DNA from: Lewinellaceae bacterium
Lineage (GTDB): Bacteria > Bacteroidota > Bacteroidia > Chitinophagales > Saprospiraceae
Length of the DNA stretch: 64,000 nt
Direction of reading: 5' to 3'
Assembly: GCA_020636215.1 (NCBI GenBank)
Contig: JACJYG010000010.1
Span: forward strand, 310,001 to 374,000
Both the position numbers and the translations under genes were made by a program. Below, piece after piece: positions 52,395 through 61,165 of this stretch (position 1 is its first letter; every line of letters starts with the position of its first letter). The notes beneath the pieces are model-generated. The model worked only from the letters and a program-made list of their open reading frames with translations. It was not told the origin of the DNA and searched no databases.

Positions 52395-52438
52395 AAGAAA
52401 AAGCAAAAGCGGTTTGGGTTCCATTGAACTCAAACCGC
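52395..52438 (-). terminator. Terminator of the DUF2911 gene
   Basis: On the minus strand GCGGTTTGAGTT (52427-52438) pairs with 52409-52420 over 12 bases with one G-U, loop of six, then a T-rich tail (TTTTGCTTTTTCTTTT). It lies 87 bases past the DUF2911 stop and upstream of the FRG start, so it separates the two transcripts. Confidence 0.8.
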
Positions 52439-52525
52439 CGCGCGCCACATCATCATTTTACAGTCAAATCATTACCCAGGCGCCCAATCAGAAGGGGATT
52501 GTCGTTATTGGACGCACTTCAAAGC

Positions 52526-53824
52526 TTAGGGCTTTGGTATCTCTTGATCCACGCCAAGTTGCCCGAGTAGTTTTAATGAATTGGCGCGTACATTGTCAGG
52601 AGGATTCAATGAAAGGGATTTTTTCAGAGCTTTGATGGCTTTTTCTTTTTCTCCGGCGGTCGCATAACCTTCGCCCAGGCTATCCCATACGTTGGGGTCT
52701 TCCGGGTTTTTCTCAACGTTAGCCTCGAAAATCTCCAGGGCCTCGGCAGTTTTTCCACTAAAAAGAAGTTGGTATCCGTAGCCGTTTAATTCTGCATTGG
52801 ATCCGCGGGCGATGGCATCCTGTTTTACTTTTCGGGCCCCTTCTTTGTCTCCGGTTTTGTCCAATATCTGGGACTGAGCCATCATGCTGGTCATATTGGG
52901 GCTCATTTCCACTGCTTTTTGAGACCAGGCCAGGGCCTGTTCCGGCTGTGATTTTTTCAGGGCGAACATTGCAGCGGCATTGTACTCTTTCCAGGTACAG
53001 GGCATGGATTCCAGGTCTTTACCCAGGGTGTTCAGCGCTATTTTTGTTTCCAGGGCGGAGTCACCCTGGCCCTTTATCTTTCCAGCCAGAATGGCTTTTG
53101 TAGCCATATTCTGAGGGTTGGGAGACATAAAGACTGATCGGGAAGCCCAGGCCAGCGCTTCTTCCTGGTTGATGTCATTCTGAAGGCAGTAATTAGCAGC
53201 TTCGTGCCATCCCTGCCAACTCCAGCCGGCTTTGTTCTGCAACTCCTGGCGCAGGCTGGTTAATACAGCCTGATGTACATCTACTTCAATGTGGAAAGGG
53301 ATCGCTTTGTCGCCCCATTGCAGGATGCATTCCGCTCCATTGGGGGTAAGCCCTTCAAAGCTGTAGGAGAGAAACTCGTGAAAAGCATCGGCTTTACGCG
53401 GGCTGGCCTGGACCCGCAGGGCATCTTCCGCTTCATTGTAGCTGAAGCTTCCCCAGGAAGTGCTGTTGTGGGAGAAAATGACCGTCCAGTCATTTTCGGT
53501 AGGGATCATGTGAAGCCCGTAGACGCCGGCCGGTAGCGCTTGGCCTTCCACCTTTACATCCCCGGAAAAACTGATGGTGGTGTTGTCATTGGCGCCGGCC
53601 CGCCAAACTGCGTTATAGGGCACCAGTTTTCCCCATATTGGCCTGTCCTTGACGGCGGGGCGGTGGTAGGTTACGCTTATTGCTGTAAGCCCAATAGTTT
53701 GGGAAGCAACTGCTTTGGGGCTCGTGTCGGGTGTAGTGATTAATTGAGTTTGTCCGTAGGCTGTAGCCAGCGATAAAGCCAAAGCTAGCGCCCACACGAT
53801 CAGGTGTTGGAATATGGAATTCAT
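52526..53824 (-). CDS. DUF2911 domain protein with TPR repeats
   Basis: The 432-residue protein starts at ATG 53824 (MNSIFQHLIVWALALALSLATAYGQ, signal peptide). Residues about 30-180 match DUF2911: AISVTYHRPAVKDRPIWGKLVPYNAVWRAGANDNTTISFSGDVKVEGQALPAGVYGLHMIP, and WTVIFSHNSTSWGSFSYNEAEDALRV. The rest is built of TPR helices (NYCLQNDINQEEALAWASRSVFMSP, GEGYATAGEKEKAIKALKKSLSLNP). This fusion is common in Bacteroidota, with unknown function. A TTG-N20-TAATTTTA promoter lies upstream. A strong terminator follows. Confidence 0.87.
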   Translation of the reverse strand: MNSIFQHLIVWALALALSLATAYGQTQLITTPDTSPKAVASQTIGLTAISVTYHRPAVKDRPIWGKLVPYNAVWRAGANDNTTISFSGDVKVEGQALPAGVYGLHMIPTENDWTVIFSHNSTSWGSFSYNEAEDALRVQASPRKADAFHEFLSYSFEGLTPNGAECILQWGDKAIPFHIEVDVHQAVLTSLRQELQNKAGWSWQGWHEAANYCLQNDINQEEALAWASRSVFMSPNPQNMATKAILAGKIKGQGDSALETKIALNTLGKDLESMPCTWKEYNAAAMFALKKSQPEQALAWSQKAVEMSPNMTSMMAQSQILDKTGDKEGARKVKQDAIARGSNAELNGYGYQLLFSGKTAEALEIFEANVEKNPEDPNVWDSLGEGYATAGEKEKAIKALKKSLSLNPPDNVRANSLKLLGQLGVDQEIPKP

Positions 53825-53863
53825 AGTAGTCGGGTTAAAAAACAGTGGGTGATTTCGATACAA

Positions 53864-53894
53864 TAAAATTACGGGCCTTCACCAGGTAATGCAA
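53864..53894 (-). promoter_or_regulatory. Promoter of the DUF2911 gene
   Basis: On the minus strand: TTG (53892-53894), 20-base spacer, TAATTTTA (53864-53871), with the ATG 40 bases downstream. The -7 element has A for the final G. Confidence 0.45.
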
Positions 53895-53972
53895 TTTTAT
53901 TGTGGCCAATGGAGTATTTTGTGATAAATGGTTGATTGAAATGGAACTCCTTCAAAAGAAAATACGGAAAGC

Positions 53973-54761
53973 TTAAGTATTCCTTTTTAACTTTTCGCCA
54001 TCCATGTATTCATGAATGGCCTCCTTATAGCTGCGGCTGGAAAGTATGCGTTGGCCCCCTTTCATCAGGAAAGCATATTGGTTGTTTCCTTCGTAGGCTA
54101 TTTCCCGAATGAAGTGGGTATTGAGCAGCAGAGAGCGATGGATCCGTAAAAACAGCCTCGAGTCGAGTTGATCTTCAATAGATTGCATGGTTTGCCGGAT
54201 AAGGAAGCTCTTCTTGTCGGTATATACTTTTAGGTAATTACCCTCCGCTTCGATGAAATGCACATCCTCTATATGTATCAGTTGGCTGCGGCCTTTTTCT
54301 TTAATCTCAAAGTGCTGTAGTGCTTCGTCCGTATCGTAACGGTGAAGCTCAATCATTTGTACCATTTTCTGATGGAGTAGCGCATTTTGCTGGCGCAGAA
54401 TCTGTTGACGGGCATGTTCCAGTGCACGGGTAAAGCGTTCATCATCGTATGGTTTCAGTAAATAATCGACTGCATGTACGTCGAAAGCTTTGAGGGCATA
54501 CTGCCCGTAAGCGGTTACGAAGATGATAAAGGGAAGGGGCTGGATATCCTTATTTTCCAGCACTTCAAAACCATTCAGGTGCGGCATCTGAATATCCAGG
54601 AATATCAGGTCTGGTTTATAATTGGTAATGGCCTTCAGCGCTTCGCTTCCGTTTTTGCACTCGCCGATAAGGCTGATGTAGTCGAAATTTTCTAATAATT
54701 TGACGATTCGCGCCCGCGCCAGGGGTTCGTCGTCAACCACTAGTGTTCGGATCTTTTTCAT
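53973..54761 (-). CDS. LytTR-type response regulator (system 1)
   Basis: The 262-residue protein has an N-terminal receiver (LVVDDEPLARARIV with the acidic pair, LIFLDIQMPHLNGFEVL with the phosphoacceptor Asp, FVTAYGQYALKAF and VDYLLKPY with the conserved Lys) and a C-terminal LytTR DNA-binding domain (LIHIEDVHFIEAEGNYLKVYTDKKSFLIRQTMQSIEDQLDSRLFLRIHRSLLLN). It is the second gene of a kinase-regulator pair; the kinase gene ends five bases upstream. Targets are unknown. Confidence 0.94.
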   Translation of the reverse strand: MKKIRTLVVDDEPLARARIVKLLENFDYISLIGECKNGSEALKAITNYKPDLIFLDIQMPHLNGFEVLENKDIQPLPFIIFVTAYGQYALKAFDVHAVDYLLKPYDDERFTRALEHARQQILRQQNALLHQKMVQMIELHRYDTDEALQHFEIKEKGRSQLIHIEDVHFIEAEGNYLKVYTDKKSFLIRQTMQSIEDQLDSRLFLRIHRSLLLNTHFIREIAYEGNNQYAFLMKGGQRILSSRSYKEAIHEYMDGEKLKRNT

Positions 54762-54766
54762 GCCGT

Positions 54767-55870
54767 TTACCTTTGGTACGGAATAAGGATACTGGCCTCG
54801 AATCCCAGCCCTTTACCAGACTGAATACTGAACTGGCAATCATTTTTATAGATCAACTGGAGCCGTTCCCGGATGTTTTTCAGGCCGATGCCGGATGATA
54901 ACAGCGCTTCCTGGCTTTTGGGGCTACCTTCGCCATCGTCACGGACCGTGAGCCGGATATGGTATTGGCCTTCCTTCTGGCAATTTACGGAAATATGCCC
55001 TTCATCCGTTCGCTTGGAAAAACCGTGTTTAATGGCATTTTCAACGAGAGGCTGCAAAATGAGGCTGGGCACCTGGGCATCGAGGATATGGCTATCGATG
55101 TCGTATTCGATCCGGAGGCGGTCCTGGAACCGAACCTGTTCAATATTCAAATAACTTTTAATGAATTCCAATTCTTCGTGTAAGGGGACGAGGTTGCGTT
55201 TGTCCTGGTCCAGGAGCGTTCGAAGCAGGTTGCCCAGTTGTGAAACGATCTTCTGGGCGCTTTTTTTGTCGAATTCCATTAACGAGGAAATCGTATTGAG
55301 CGTGTTGAACAGGAAATGGGGTTGCAGCTGAAGGCGCAGGGCGTTGAGCTGAGCACTGGATAACCTTCCTTCCATTTTGGCCAGTTCCAGTTGTTTCGTC
55401 CGGTATTTTCGGCGAAGCTCAATAGCAGTAAGAATTGCGTAGATTATCCCAAATTCGATGAGCCGGGTAATTACAGCAGCCGGTAGCACACCGATCATAT
55501 GCCGGAAGGTTTCCATTGTCATTTCCTTGACACCCAGAACGTGTAGGGTGGGGAAGAACAATAGGTTGGAGATCAGTTCATGGAGCAGGGAAAGCAAGGT
55601 GCCTGCCAAAAGTATCCGCAGGGCCAATATCCAATTGGAGCGAGGGGGCCCAGACTGTATGCGCGCTACCGCTTCATTAACAAGCGGGAGCAATAAGGCC
55701 CAGGTCAGATAATTCACCACGTGAATGAACCAGCCTCGGTCCCAGCTAAATTTATCCTGCTCATTGTAATACATCATGAACAGGTAATTTCGTAGCCCTA
55801 CCAGTGAGCCAAGGGCAATGCTCGCCAGTATCGCGAATAGATAGGAAATAGGTAGTTTGCGCAAACTCAT
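54767..55870 (-). CDS. LytS-like sensor histidine kinase (system 1)
   Basis: The 367-residue protein has four transmembrane segments in the first 150 residues, then a coiled coil, the His_kinase domain (LRLQLQPHFLFNTLNTISSLM with the phosphoacceptor His) and a HATPase domain (LILQPLVENAIKHGFS as the N-box, RDDGEGS, GIGLKNIRERL). There is no periplasmic sensor domain beyond short loops, so the signal is probably sensed in the membrane. The LytTR regulator gene follows after five bases. Confidence 0.93.
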   Translation of the reverse strand: MSLRKLPISYLFAILASIALGSLVGLRNYLFMMYYNEQDKFSWDRGWFIHVVNYLTWALLLPLVNEAVARIQSGPPRSNWILALRILLAGTLLSLLHELISNLLFFPTLHVLGVKEMTMETFRHMIGVLPAAVITRLIEFGIIYAILTAIELRRKYRTKQLELAKMEGRLSSAQLNALRLQLQPHFLFNTLNTISSLMEFDKKSAQKIVSQLGNLLRTLLDQDKRNLVPLHEELEFIKSYLNIEQVRFQDRLRIEYDIDSHILDAQVPSLILQPLVENAIKHGFSKRTDEGHISVNCQKEGQYHIRLTVRDDGEGSPKSQEALLSSGIGLKNIRERLQLIYKNDCQFSIQSGKGLGFEASILIPYQR

Positions 55871-55978
55871 ACCCCAAAGTAATTAAAAAAGCAGCATATA
55901 GGCGAGGGCTTTGGGATGGATGCAGAGAAATGTGGCCATTTGGTTCCAGAATCCCTAAAAGCCGGTTATATTTAATGC

Positions 55979-56719
55979 ATGCCAGATAGCCGTCGACATA
56001 GAGGCCAGCACCCAGCGGATGCCTTGCTTTTTGGAGCCAGCCAGTTGCCAAAGTTGCAGCAAGCAGTCAGGGATCTTTCCTGGTTGCTCTCCCGGGGCTA
56101 TTCAGAGCGCTCCGCCTTAAAATTGGTCGGCGACCGTTACCGTTTGCGGGACCGGCAGCGGCTGGGAGTGAGCCGTTCGGCCTGCTCCCGGCAATCGGCC
56201 GCCCGCCGGAGCCTGCATGCCTTGCCGGAAGAGGCTATGCGGGGCAACACCCTGCACATCGATGGCTTCAACCTGCTCATTACCGTCGAAAGCGCCCTAT
56301 CCGCAGGCTTTATCCTGGAGGGCGTGGATGGTTGCCTGCGCGATATGGCAAGCATCCATGGTTCCTACCGTCGTGTTCTGGAAACAGAGGGCGCCATACA
56401 GCTTTCCGGGCAGGCCCTGCAGCAATTGGGCGTGGAAAAAGCCGTTTGGTACCTCGACCGCCCTGTTTCCAACAGCGGGCGGCTTCGACAGGCTATTCTC
56501 GACAAGGCTGCCGAGCAATCCTGGCCCTGGGAAGTGGATTTGTTATTCAACCCGGATAATTCACTGAAAGAAAGCAATATTCCTGCCGCGTCCTCCGATA
56601 GCGTTGTGCTCGATAACGTGGCGCAATGGTTTAACCTGGCGCGTTTCATCATCTGCCAGTTCATTCCCGATGCCCGAATCCTGCCGATGGGCCAGCTGGC
56701 TAAGGCCGACCACTTTTGA
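55979..56719 (+). CDS. DUF434/DUF5616 protein, possible PIN/NYN-like nuclease
   Basis: The 246-residue protein opens with a DUF434 region (RGQHPADALLFGASQLPKLQQAVRDLSWLLSRGYSERSALKLVGDRYRLRDRQRLGVSR), followed by a domain of DUF5616 type (GNTLHIDGFNLLITVESALSAGF, WYLDRPVSNSGRL, DSVVLDNVAQWF). The HIDGFNLL strand-helix and later acidic residues look like the PIN/NYN ribonuclease layout (inference). The family is best known from archaea and scattered bacteria. A TATATTTA ends five bases before the ATG, which would give a nearly leaderless message. It appears monocistronic. Confidence 0.78.
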   Translation: MPDSRRHRGQHPADALLFGASQLPKLQQAVRDLSWLLSRGYSERSALKLVGDRYRLRDRQRLGVSRSACSRQSAARRSLHALPEEAMRGNTLHIDGFNLLITVESALSAGFILEGVDGCLRDMASIHGSYRRVLETEGAIQLSGQALQQLGVEKAVWYLDRPVSNSGRLRQAILDKAAEQSWPWEVDLLFNPDNSLKESNIPAASSDSVVLDNVAQWFNLARFIICQFIPDARILPMGQLAKADHF

Positions 56720-56905
56720 TTTGCATTCACCTGTCGACGGCATTGTTGGGCTATTAGTGGACTTTCTCCCACATTTTGCTTAAATTTCCTTTAAGAAACG
56801 GTAGGGTGGAGTTCGTAGCCAAGAGGAATCATTGAAACATTATGCGCCTGGCTTTAGAAAGGGCCGGGATAAACATAGTTCATTCATCCAAAATTCAATG
56901 GTTAC

Positions 56906-57400
56906 ATGATGAGGATAACATTCATAACCACCCTGCTGTTGTGTTCAACAGTATTCGTTTTTGGGCAGAAAACGAAGCAAGCTTCTGAAGAAGCCGCTAT
57001 TCAGAAGGTAATAGAGCTGGAATCGAGGTATTTCTGGGCGCGGGACTTTAAAAACTGGAAGAAACAATGGGTACACGAACCCTATGTGGTATGGTCGGCC
57101 GCTTCCAATAGCGGGGTGACCCAATATTATGGTTGGGAAGCGTGGGAAAATCAGGTCACCAGTTTTTTCAAAGAAAGCCCCGAGCCCGTACCTTATGATA
57201 AGGAGGTGAAGAAATACAATTTCTTTTACCGGATATACGGTGACGGCGCCTGGGTGTCCTTTGAACAGAACAATAACGGCACCGTTACACACGAATGCCG
57301 TATCCTGGAGAAAAAAGGAGGCCAGTGGCGCATTGCCGGCATACAATTGTTTTTTGACGCTAATCAGCCGACCAGCCTTTTTGGCGAAGATCAGGACTGA
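56906..57400 (+). CDS. Secreted NTF2-like (SnoaL/DUF4440-type) protein
   Basis: The 164-residue protein has a signal peptide (MMRITFITTLLLCSTVFVFG), then the cone-shaped NTF2-like domain: EEAAIQKVIELESRYFWARDFKNWKKQWVHEPYVVWSAA, and HECRILEKKGGQWRIAGIQLFF at the end. A specific activity cannot be assigned; the pocket may bind a small hydrophobic ligand. It is convergent with the acyl-CoA dehydrogenase gene, seven bases apart. Confidence 0.8.
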   Translation: MMRITFITTLLLCSTVFVFGQKTKQASEEAAIQKVIELESRYFWARDFKNWKKQWVHEPYVVWSAASNSGVTQYYGWEAWENQVTSFFKESPEPVPYDKEVKKYNFFYRIYGDGAWVSFEQNNNGTVTHECRILEKKGGQWRIAGIQLFFDANQPTSLFGEDQD

Positions 57401-57407
57401 GGATGGT

Positions 57408-58553
57408 TTATCCTCCTTTCAGGATTTCCCGGGAAATGACCAGCTTTTGTATTTCAGAGGTGCCTTCGCCAATGGTGCATAATTTGGCGTCGCGGTAATA
57501 TTTCTCAACGGGGAAATCTTTGGTATAGCCATAGCCGCCAAAAATCTGGACGGCATCATTAGCAATGGCAACGGCTGCTTCGGAGGCATAGTATTTGGCC
57601 ATGGCCGAGAGCTTAGTCGTCGGCTCTCCGCGGTCTTTGGCAATACCGGCTTGCCTGGTGAGCAACTCAGCGGCTTGTATTCGGGTGGCCATATCTGCTA
57701 ATTTAAAGCTGATGGCCTGGAAGCTGGCGATTGGCTTGCCGAATTGATGGCGCTCTTTTGCATATTGAACAGCTGCCTCATAGGCCCCTTTGGCAATACC
57801 TAAGGAAAGGGCAGCGATAGAAATTCGGCCACCATCCAATACTTTCATGGCCTGGATAAAACCTTCCCCATTTTCACCCAACATCTGGCTTTTGTGAACC
57901 CGGCAATCATTGAAAATAAGCTCGGTGGTTTCGGAAGCCCGCATGCCCAGTTTGTTTTCCTTTTTACCGGCTGAAAAACCAGGTGTCCCTTTTTCAATGA
58001 TAAAGGCGGCCATGCCACGGCTGTCGAGCAATTCTCCGGTGCGGGCAACAATGACGGCGACCTGTCCGGATTGGCCATGGGTGATGAAATTTTTTGCGCC
58101 ATTGAGTATATAATAATCGCCGTCTTTTTCGGCGGTAGTTTTCATCCGGCCTGCATCACTGCCGGTATTGGGTTCGGTAAGGCCCCAGGCGCCAATCCAT
58201 TCCCCGCTGGCGAGAGAGGGCAGATATTTCATCTTTTGCTCTTCATTGCCAAACAACAGGATGTGGTTGGTGCACAGCGAATTGTGGGCTGCCACTGAAA
58301 GTCCGATTGAGCCACAGACTTTAGCGATTTGCTCAATCACCGTGATGTATGCCTGATATCCCAGTCCGGCGCCATGGTAGTCCTCCGGCACCAAAACTCC
58401 CATGAAGCCAAATTTGCCCATCTGGTGGAAAAGGCCGATAGGGAAATATTGGTTTTCATCCCATTCCATTACATAAGGCCGGATATATTGCTCTGCAAAG
58501 TCTCTTGCGCTTTCCTTTATCAGTTGGAGGTTATTCAAAGTTTCTACTGTCAT
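57408..58553 (-). CDS. Acyl-CoA dehydrogenase
   Basis: The 381-residue protein has the usual length and motifs: VPEDYHGAGLGYQAY in the N-terminal helical domain, GAWGLTEPNTGSDAGRMKTTAE in the middle beta-domain and RDAKLCTIGEGTSEIQKLVISRE at the C-terminus, where the glutamate of GEGTSEIQ is at the expected catalytic position. It performs FAD-dependent alpha-beta dehydrogenation of an acyl-CoA, probably short or branched chain. The neighbouring genes do not identify a pathway. It is downstream of the alkaline phosphatase gene by 143 bases. Confidence 0.93.
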   Translation of the reverse strand: MTVETLNNLQLIKESARDFAEQYIRPYVMEWDENQYFPIGLFHQMGKFGFMGVLVPEDYHGAGLGYQAYITVIEQIAKVCGSIGLSVAAHNSLCTNHILLFGNEEQKMKYLPSLASGEWIGAWGLTEPNTGSDAGRMKTTAEKDGDYYILNGAKNFITHGQSGQVAVIVARTGELLDSRGMAAFIIEKGTPGFSAGKKENKLGMRASETTELIFNDCRVHKSQMLGENGEGFIQAMKVLDGGRISIAALSLGIAKGAYEAAVQYAKERHQFGKPIASFQAISFKLADMATRIQAAELLTRQAGIAKDRGEPTTKLSAMAKYYASEAAVAIANDAVQIFGGYGYTKDFPVEKYYRDAKLCTIGEGTSEIQKLVISREILKGG

Positions 58554-58696
58554 GGGTTAGACGATTTGAGTAAGGTAATCACCAGTAAGGTAGTACTATT
58601 GTTGGTTATCAAAGTTGTGATATCGCGAATATAGCCGAATTTTGGCGATCAACCCATCCGGATTTCATACTTAAAATGCCAAGGGCAGGAAAAGGT

Positions 58697-59836
58697 TCAC
58701 GGGCTGGCGGAGGTCGTTTCGGTGAGGAACCCCAATGCCTGTTTCATTTTGAAATAAATCTCCGTGTTATCGTAAATACCTCCAAAGAGCTTGGAAGATG
58801 GGCCATAGGCGAATACTGGCACCATTGTACCGGTATGCCCGTTTGTGGTGAATTTTGCTTGAATAGCGTTCATCTCAGAGCCAGGGTTGAGCGCCATGCC
58901 GCCGGATTCGTGGTCGGCGGTGACTACTACCAGGGTCTGGCCGTCCTTTCGGGCAAAGTCAAGCGCAGCTGCTACGGCCTTGTCAAAATCCAGGGTTTCC
59001 CCAATGGTCAGCTGCCCGTCATTGGAATGCCCGCCCCAATCGATTTGAGAACCTTCCGCCATCAGGAAAAAGCCCTGTTCACTTCTTTTAGATAAAAAAG
59101 AACAGGCCATTTTAACCGCATAGGGAAGATAGTCTCGCCCAGCCTCCGCCGGGACAGGGTGCTTGTCTGCCGTGAAGAAAGCAAAATTCCGGCGGCCATT
59201 CAGGCTGACTTCAGAAAGTTCTTCAATGGAATAATCGCTGACGAGGTAGCCTTTTTTCTGCAATTCAGCGTAAAGGTTGCGGCTGTCTTTTTCCCGGCGG
59301 TCAAAATAACGCTTACCGCCACCGATGAATAGGTCAATATCTGTTTTAAGGAAATCTGCAGCGATTTCCTCGTAAAAAATTCGGATTGGCTGGTGGGCAA
59401 TGAATGAAGCCGGTGTCGCATGAACAATAGTTGAGGTGGCAATCAGGCCGGTGGCGTATCCCCTGGCTTCTGCTTCCTCCAGGATCGTGTAGCAAGGCAC
59501 CGAATCGGCGTTGATGCCAATCGCACCATTGTAGGTCTTTTGCCCACAGGCGAAAGCAGTAGCGCCCGCTGCGGAGTCTGTGATCAGGTCATTAGCGGAA
59601 TTTGGCTTGTGTAGGCCTATGGTCGTAAACTGCTCCAGCGCGAGCTTGTTATTATTAGAGTAGAGGGCGGCAGAAATTTGCGCCAGCCCCATCCCGTCGC
59701 CAATAAGCAGAATTATGTTTTTTGCCCGGCCCGGAGTTTGGGAAGGGACGGATATTTCAGGCGTTTCCTGCACTCTACATCCTGTTTCCAATAACAGGAG
59801 CAAAGAAAGGGCACTCAGTAGGGTGCGAATTGGCAT
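58697..59836 (-). CDS. Alkaline phosphatase (PhoA family), probable lipoprotein
   Basis: The 379-residue protein begins with a lipoprotein-like signal (LLLLETGC, Cys20). Catalytic positions are all present: NIILLIGDGMG (metal Asp), TDSAAGATAFA (nucleophile Ser), HATPASF, EGSQIDWGGHSND (metal Asp/His), VVTADHESGG and NGHTGTMVPVFAYGP (last metal His). It hydrolyses phosphomonoesters in the periplasm or at the outer membrane. It is shorter than E. coli PhoA (about 450 residues), as usual for the compact Bacteroidota forms. No Pho-box motif was identified. Confidence 0.92.
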   Translation of the reverse strand: MPIRTLLSALSLLLLLETGCRVQETPEISVPSQTPGRAKNIILLIGDGMGLAQISAALYSNNNKLALEQFTTIGLHKPNSANDLITDSAAGATAFACGQKTYNGAIGINADSVPCYTILEEAEARGYATGLIATSTIVHATPASFIAHQPIRIFYEEIAADFLKTDIDLFIGGGKRYFDRREKDSRNLYAELQKKGYLVSDYSIEELSEVSLNGRRNFAFFTADKHPVPAEAGRDYLPYAVKMACSFLSKRSEQGFFLMAEGSQIDWGGHSNDGQLTIGETLDFDKAVAAALDFARKDGQTLVVVTADHESGGMALNPGSEMNAIQAKFTTNGHTGTMVPVFAYGPSSKLFGGIYDNTEIYFKMKQALGFLTETTSASP

Positions 59837-59994
59837 GTGCGATTAGATTTTGTAGCCGCTTTCAAAACAAGCTTGATATTACATATTTTCCAGCGTCCTT
59901 AAAATAAATTTATTTTAAAAAACTTTGTTCAAAATAAAATTTCTTTTAATGCAAATTTAACACCTAGTATCTGGAATATTATTTTGTTTTGACA

Positions 59995-60002
59995 TAGTTT
60001 TG
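59995..60002 (+). promoter_or_regulatory. -7 promoter element (TAGTTTTG) of the CotH-like gene
   Basis: Exact TAnnTTTG ending 46 bases before ATG 60049, in the AT-rich gap between two divergent genes. The -33 TTG is not clear at the usual spacing. Confidence 0.45.
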
Positions 60003-60048
60003 TGGTCGAATTCAGTTGATTGTTTCAATTGGGTTTAAAAGCAAAAAT

Positions 60049-61149
60049 ATGATCACCCGAATACATTATTTTACTTTGGTGCTTTACCTTGCGGGCATTC
60101 CGTTTGCCGCAATAGCTCAGCAAAGCATTTTCGATGAATTATACCAGGGCGATGAGCCCGTTGAGATAGAAATCGAAGCGGCCCTGGTCGAATTGATCGA
60201 GAACCGGCGCCTGGAAGAAGCCCAACCCTCCAGCTTCGTTTTTAAAAATACCCGGGGGCAAAAACTGGCCTTTGGCGTAAAACTCGCTCAAAGAGGCAAA
60301 TATCGTCGCCGGATCTGTGAATTCCCTCCACTTTCACTTGATTTTTCAAAGAATGAGCTCAAAGAACAAGGTTTTATCCCTAAATACGATAAGCTAAAGC
60401 TGGTCACCCATTGCCTGGATGATAAGCAGCTTGGCCAGGAACTGGTGTTACGGGAATACCTGGGATACAAACTGTTTAACGAACTTTCCAGCTCGAGCTA
60501 CCGGGTTCAGCTGGCAAAGGTAACCTACCTGGATTCCAATCGGGAGATTGGGCGTATCAAACGTTTTGGCTTCCTTATTGAAGACACAGATGAAATGGCG
60601 CTCCGCCTTGGTGGCGAAGAATGCGAAGACTGTCTTAATCCGCCAGATTCTTCTATTGCAGCGAGCACCGAAAATGTAATGGCCGTTTTTCAATATATGA
60701 TCGGTAATGCCGACTGGAGTCTGCCAATGATGCGAAACCTCAAAATCGTCTCTCCTTTTGATGGGGGAGGGCTTATTCCCGTTCCCTATGATTTTGATTT
60801 TTCCGGCTTAGTCAACGCTCCTTACGCCCTTCCCAATTCGGATTATGGATTGCTTTCGGTCAGGCAACGGGTATTCCTTGGAAATTCCACCAGCCGGGCT
60901 GATCTTGAAAAAACGCTCAAGCTGTTTCTTGCAAAGAAAGCGCGAATGTATGAAATCATACAGGATTTCAAGCTGCTTAGCTGGGAATCCCGGCAGGAAA
61001 TCCAGGCATATCTGGAGTCCTTTTTTCAGGAAGCGGAATCGATTCTGGCTGCCGATGACAGCAATCCCGAATATCAATTGTTGCGGCAGTGTGTTCGAAT
61101 GCAATCTTCGGACGATAAAGGGGCTTTCAACAGGCCGCCGGGAAAATAA
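60049..61149 (+). CDS. Secreted CotH-like (atypical kinase-like) protein
   Basis: The 366-residue protein starts at ATG 60049, where a signal peptide begins (MITRIHYFTLVLYLAGIPFAAIA); ATG 60016 would add 11 polar residues. The body resembles CotH-type proteins: FVFKNTRGQKLAFGVKLAQRGKYRRR, the substrate region EFPPLSLDFSKNELKEQGF, and near residue 220 FQYMIGNADWSLPMMRNLKI plus VPYDFDFSGLVNAPYA, where the DFDFSG is the metal-binding-like motif. CotH proteins phosphorylate spore-coat proteins in other phyla, but an activity here is unproven. A fructosamine-kinase-like gene is convergent, 16 bases beyond. Confidence 0.75.
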   Translation: MITRIHYFTLVLYLAGIPFAAIAQQSIFDELYQGDEPVEIEIEAALVELIENRRLEEAQPSSFVFKNTRGQKLAFGVKLAQRGKYRRRICEFPPLSLDFSKNELKEQGFIPKYDKLKLVTHCLDDKQLGQELVLREYLGYKLFNELSSSSYRVQLAKVTYLDSNREIGRIKRFGFLIEDTDEMALRLGGEECEDCLNPPDSSIAASTENVMAVFQYMIGNADWSLPMMRNLKIVSPFDGGGLIPVPYDFDFSGLVNAPYALPNSDYGLLSVRQRVFLGNSTSRADLEKTLKLFLAKKARMYEIIQDFKLLSWESRQEIQAYLESFFQEAESILAADDSNPEYQLLRQCVRMQSSDDKGAFNRPPGK

Positions 61150-61165
61150 GAATTGCCTCTGGTGC

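Noticed and set aside
52309..52635. 108-codon frame on the plus strand between FRG and DUF2911
   Set aside because: It spans the FRG start, a strong terminator and the DUF2911 coding end, and shows no motif.
53973..55870. Duplication of the two-component system at 62037-63846
   Set aside because: Gene order is the same but the proteins differ throughout, including linker and membrane parts; they are old paralogues, not a recent repeat.
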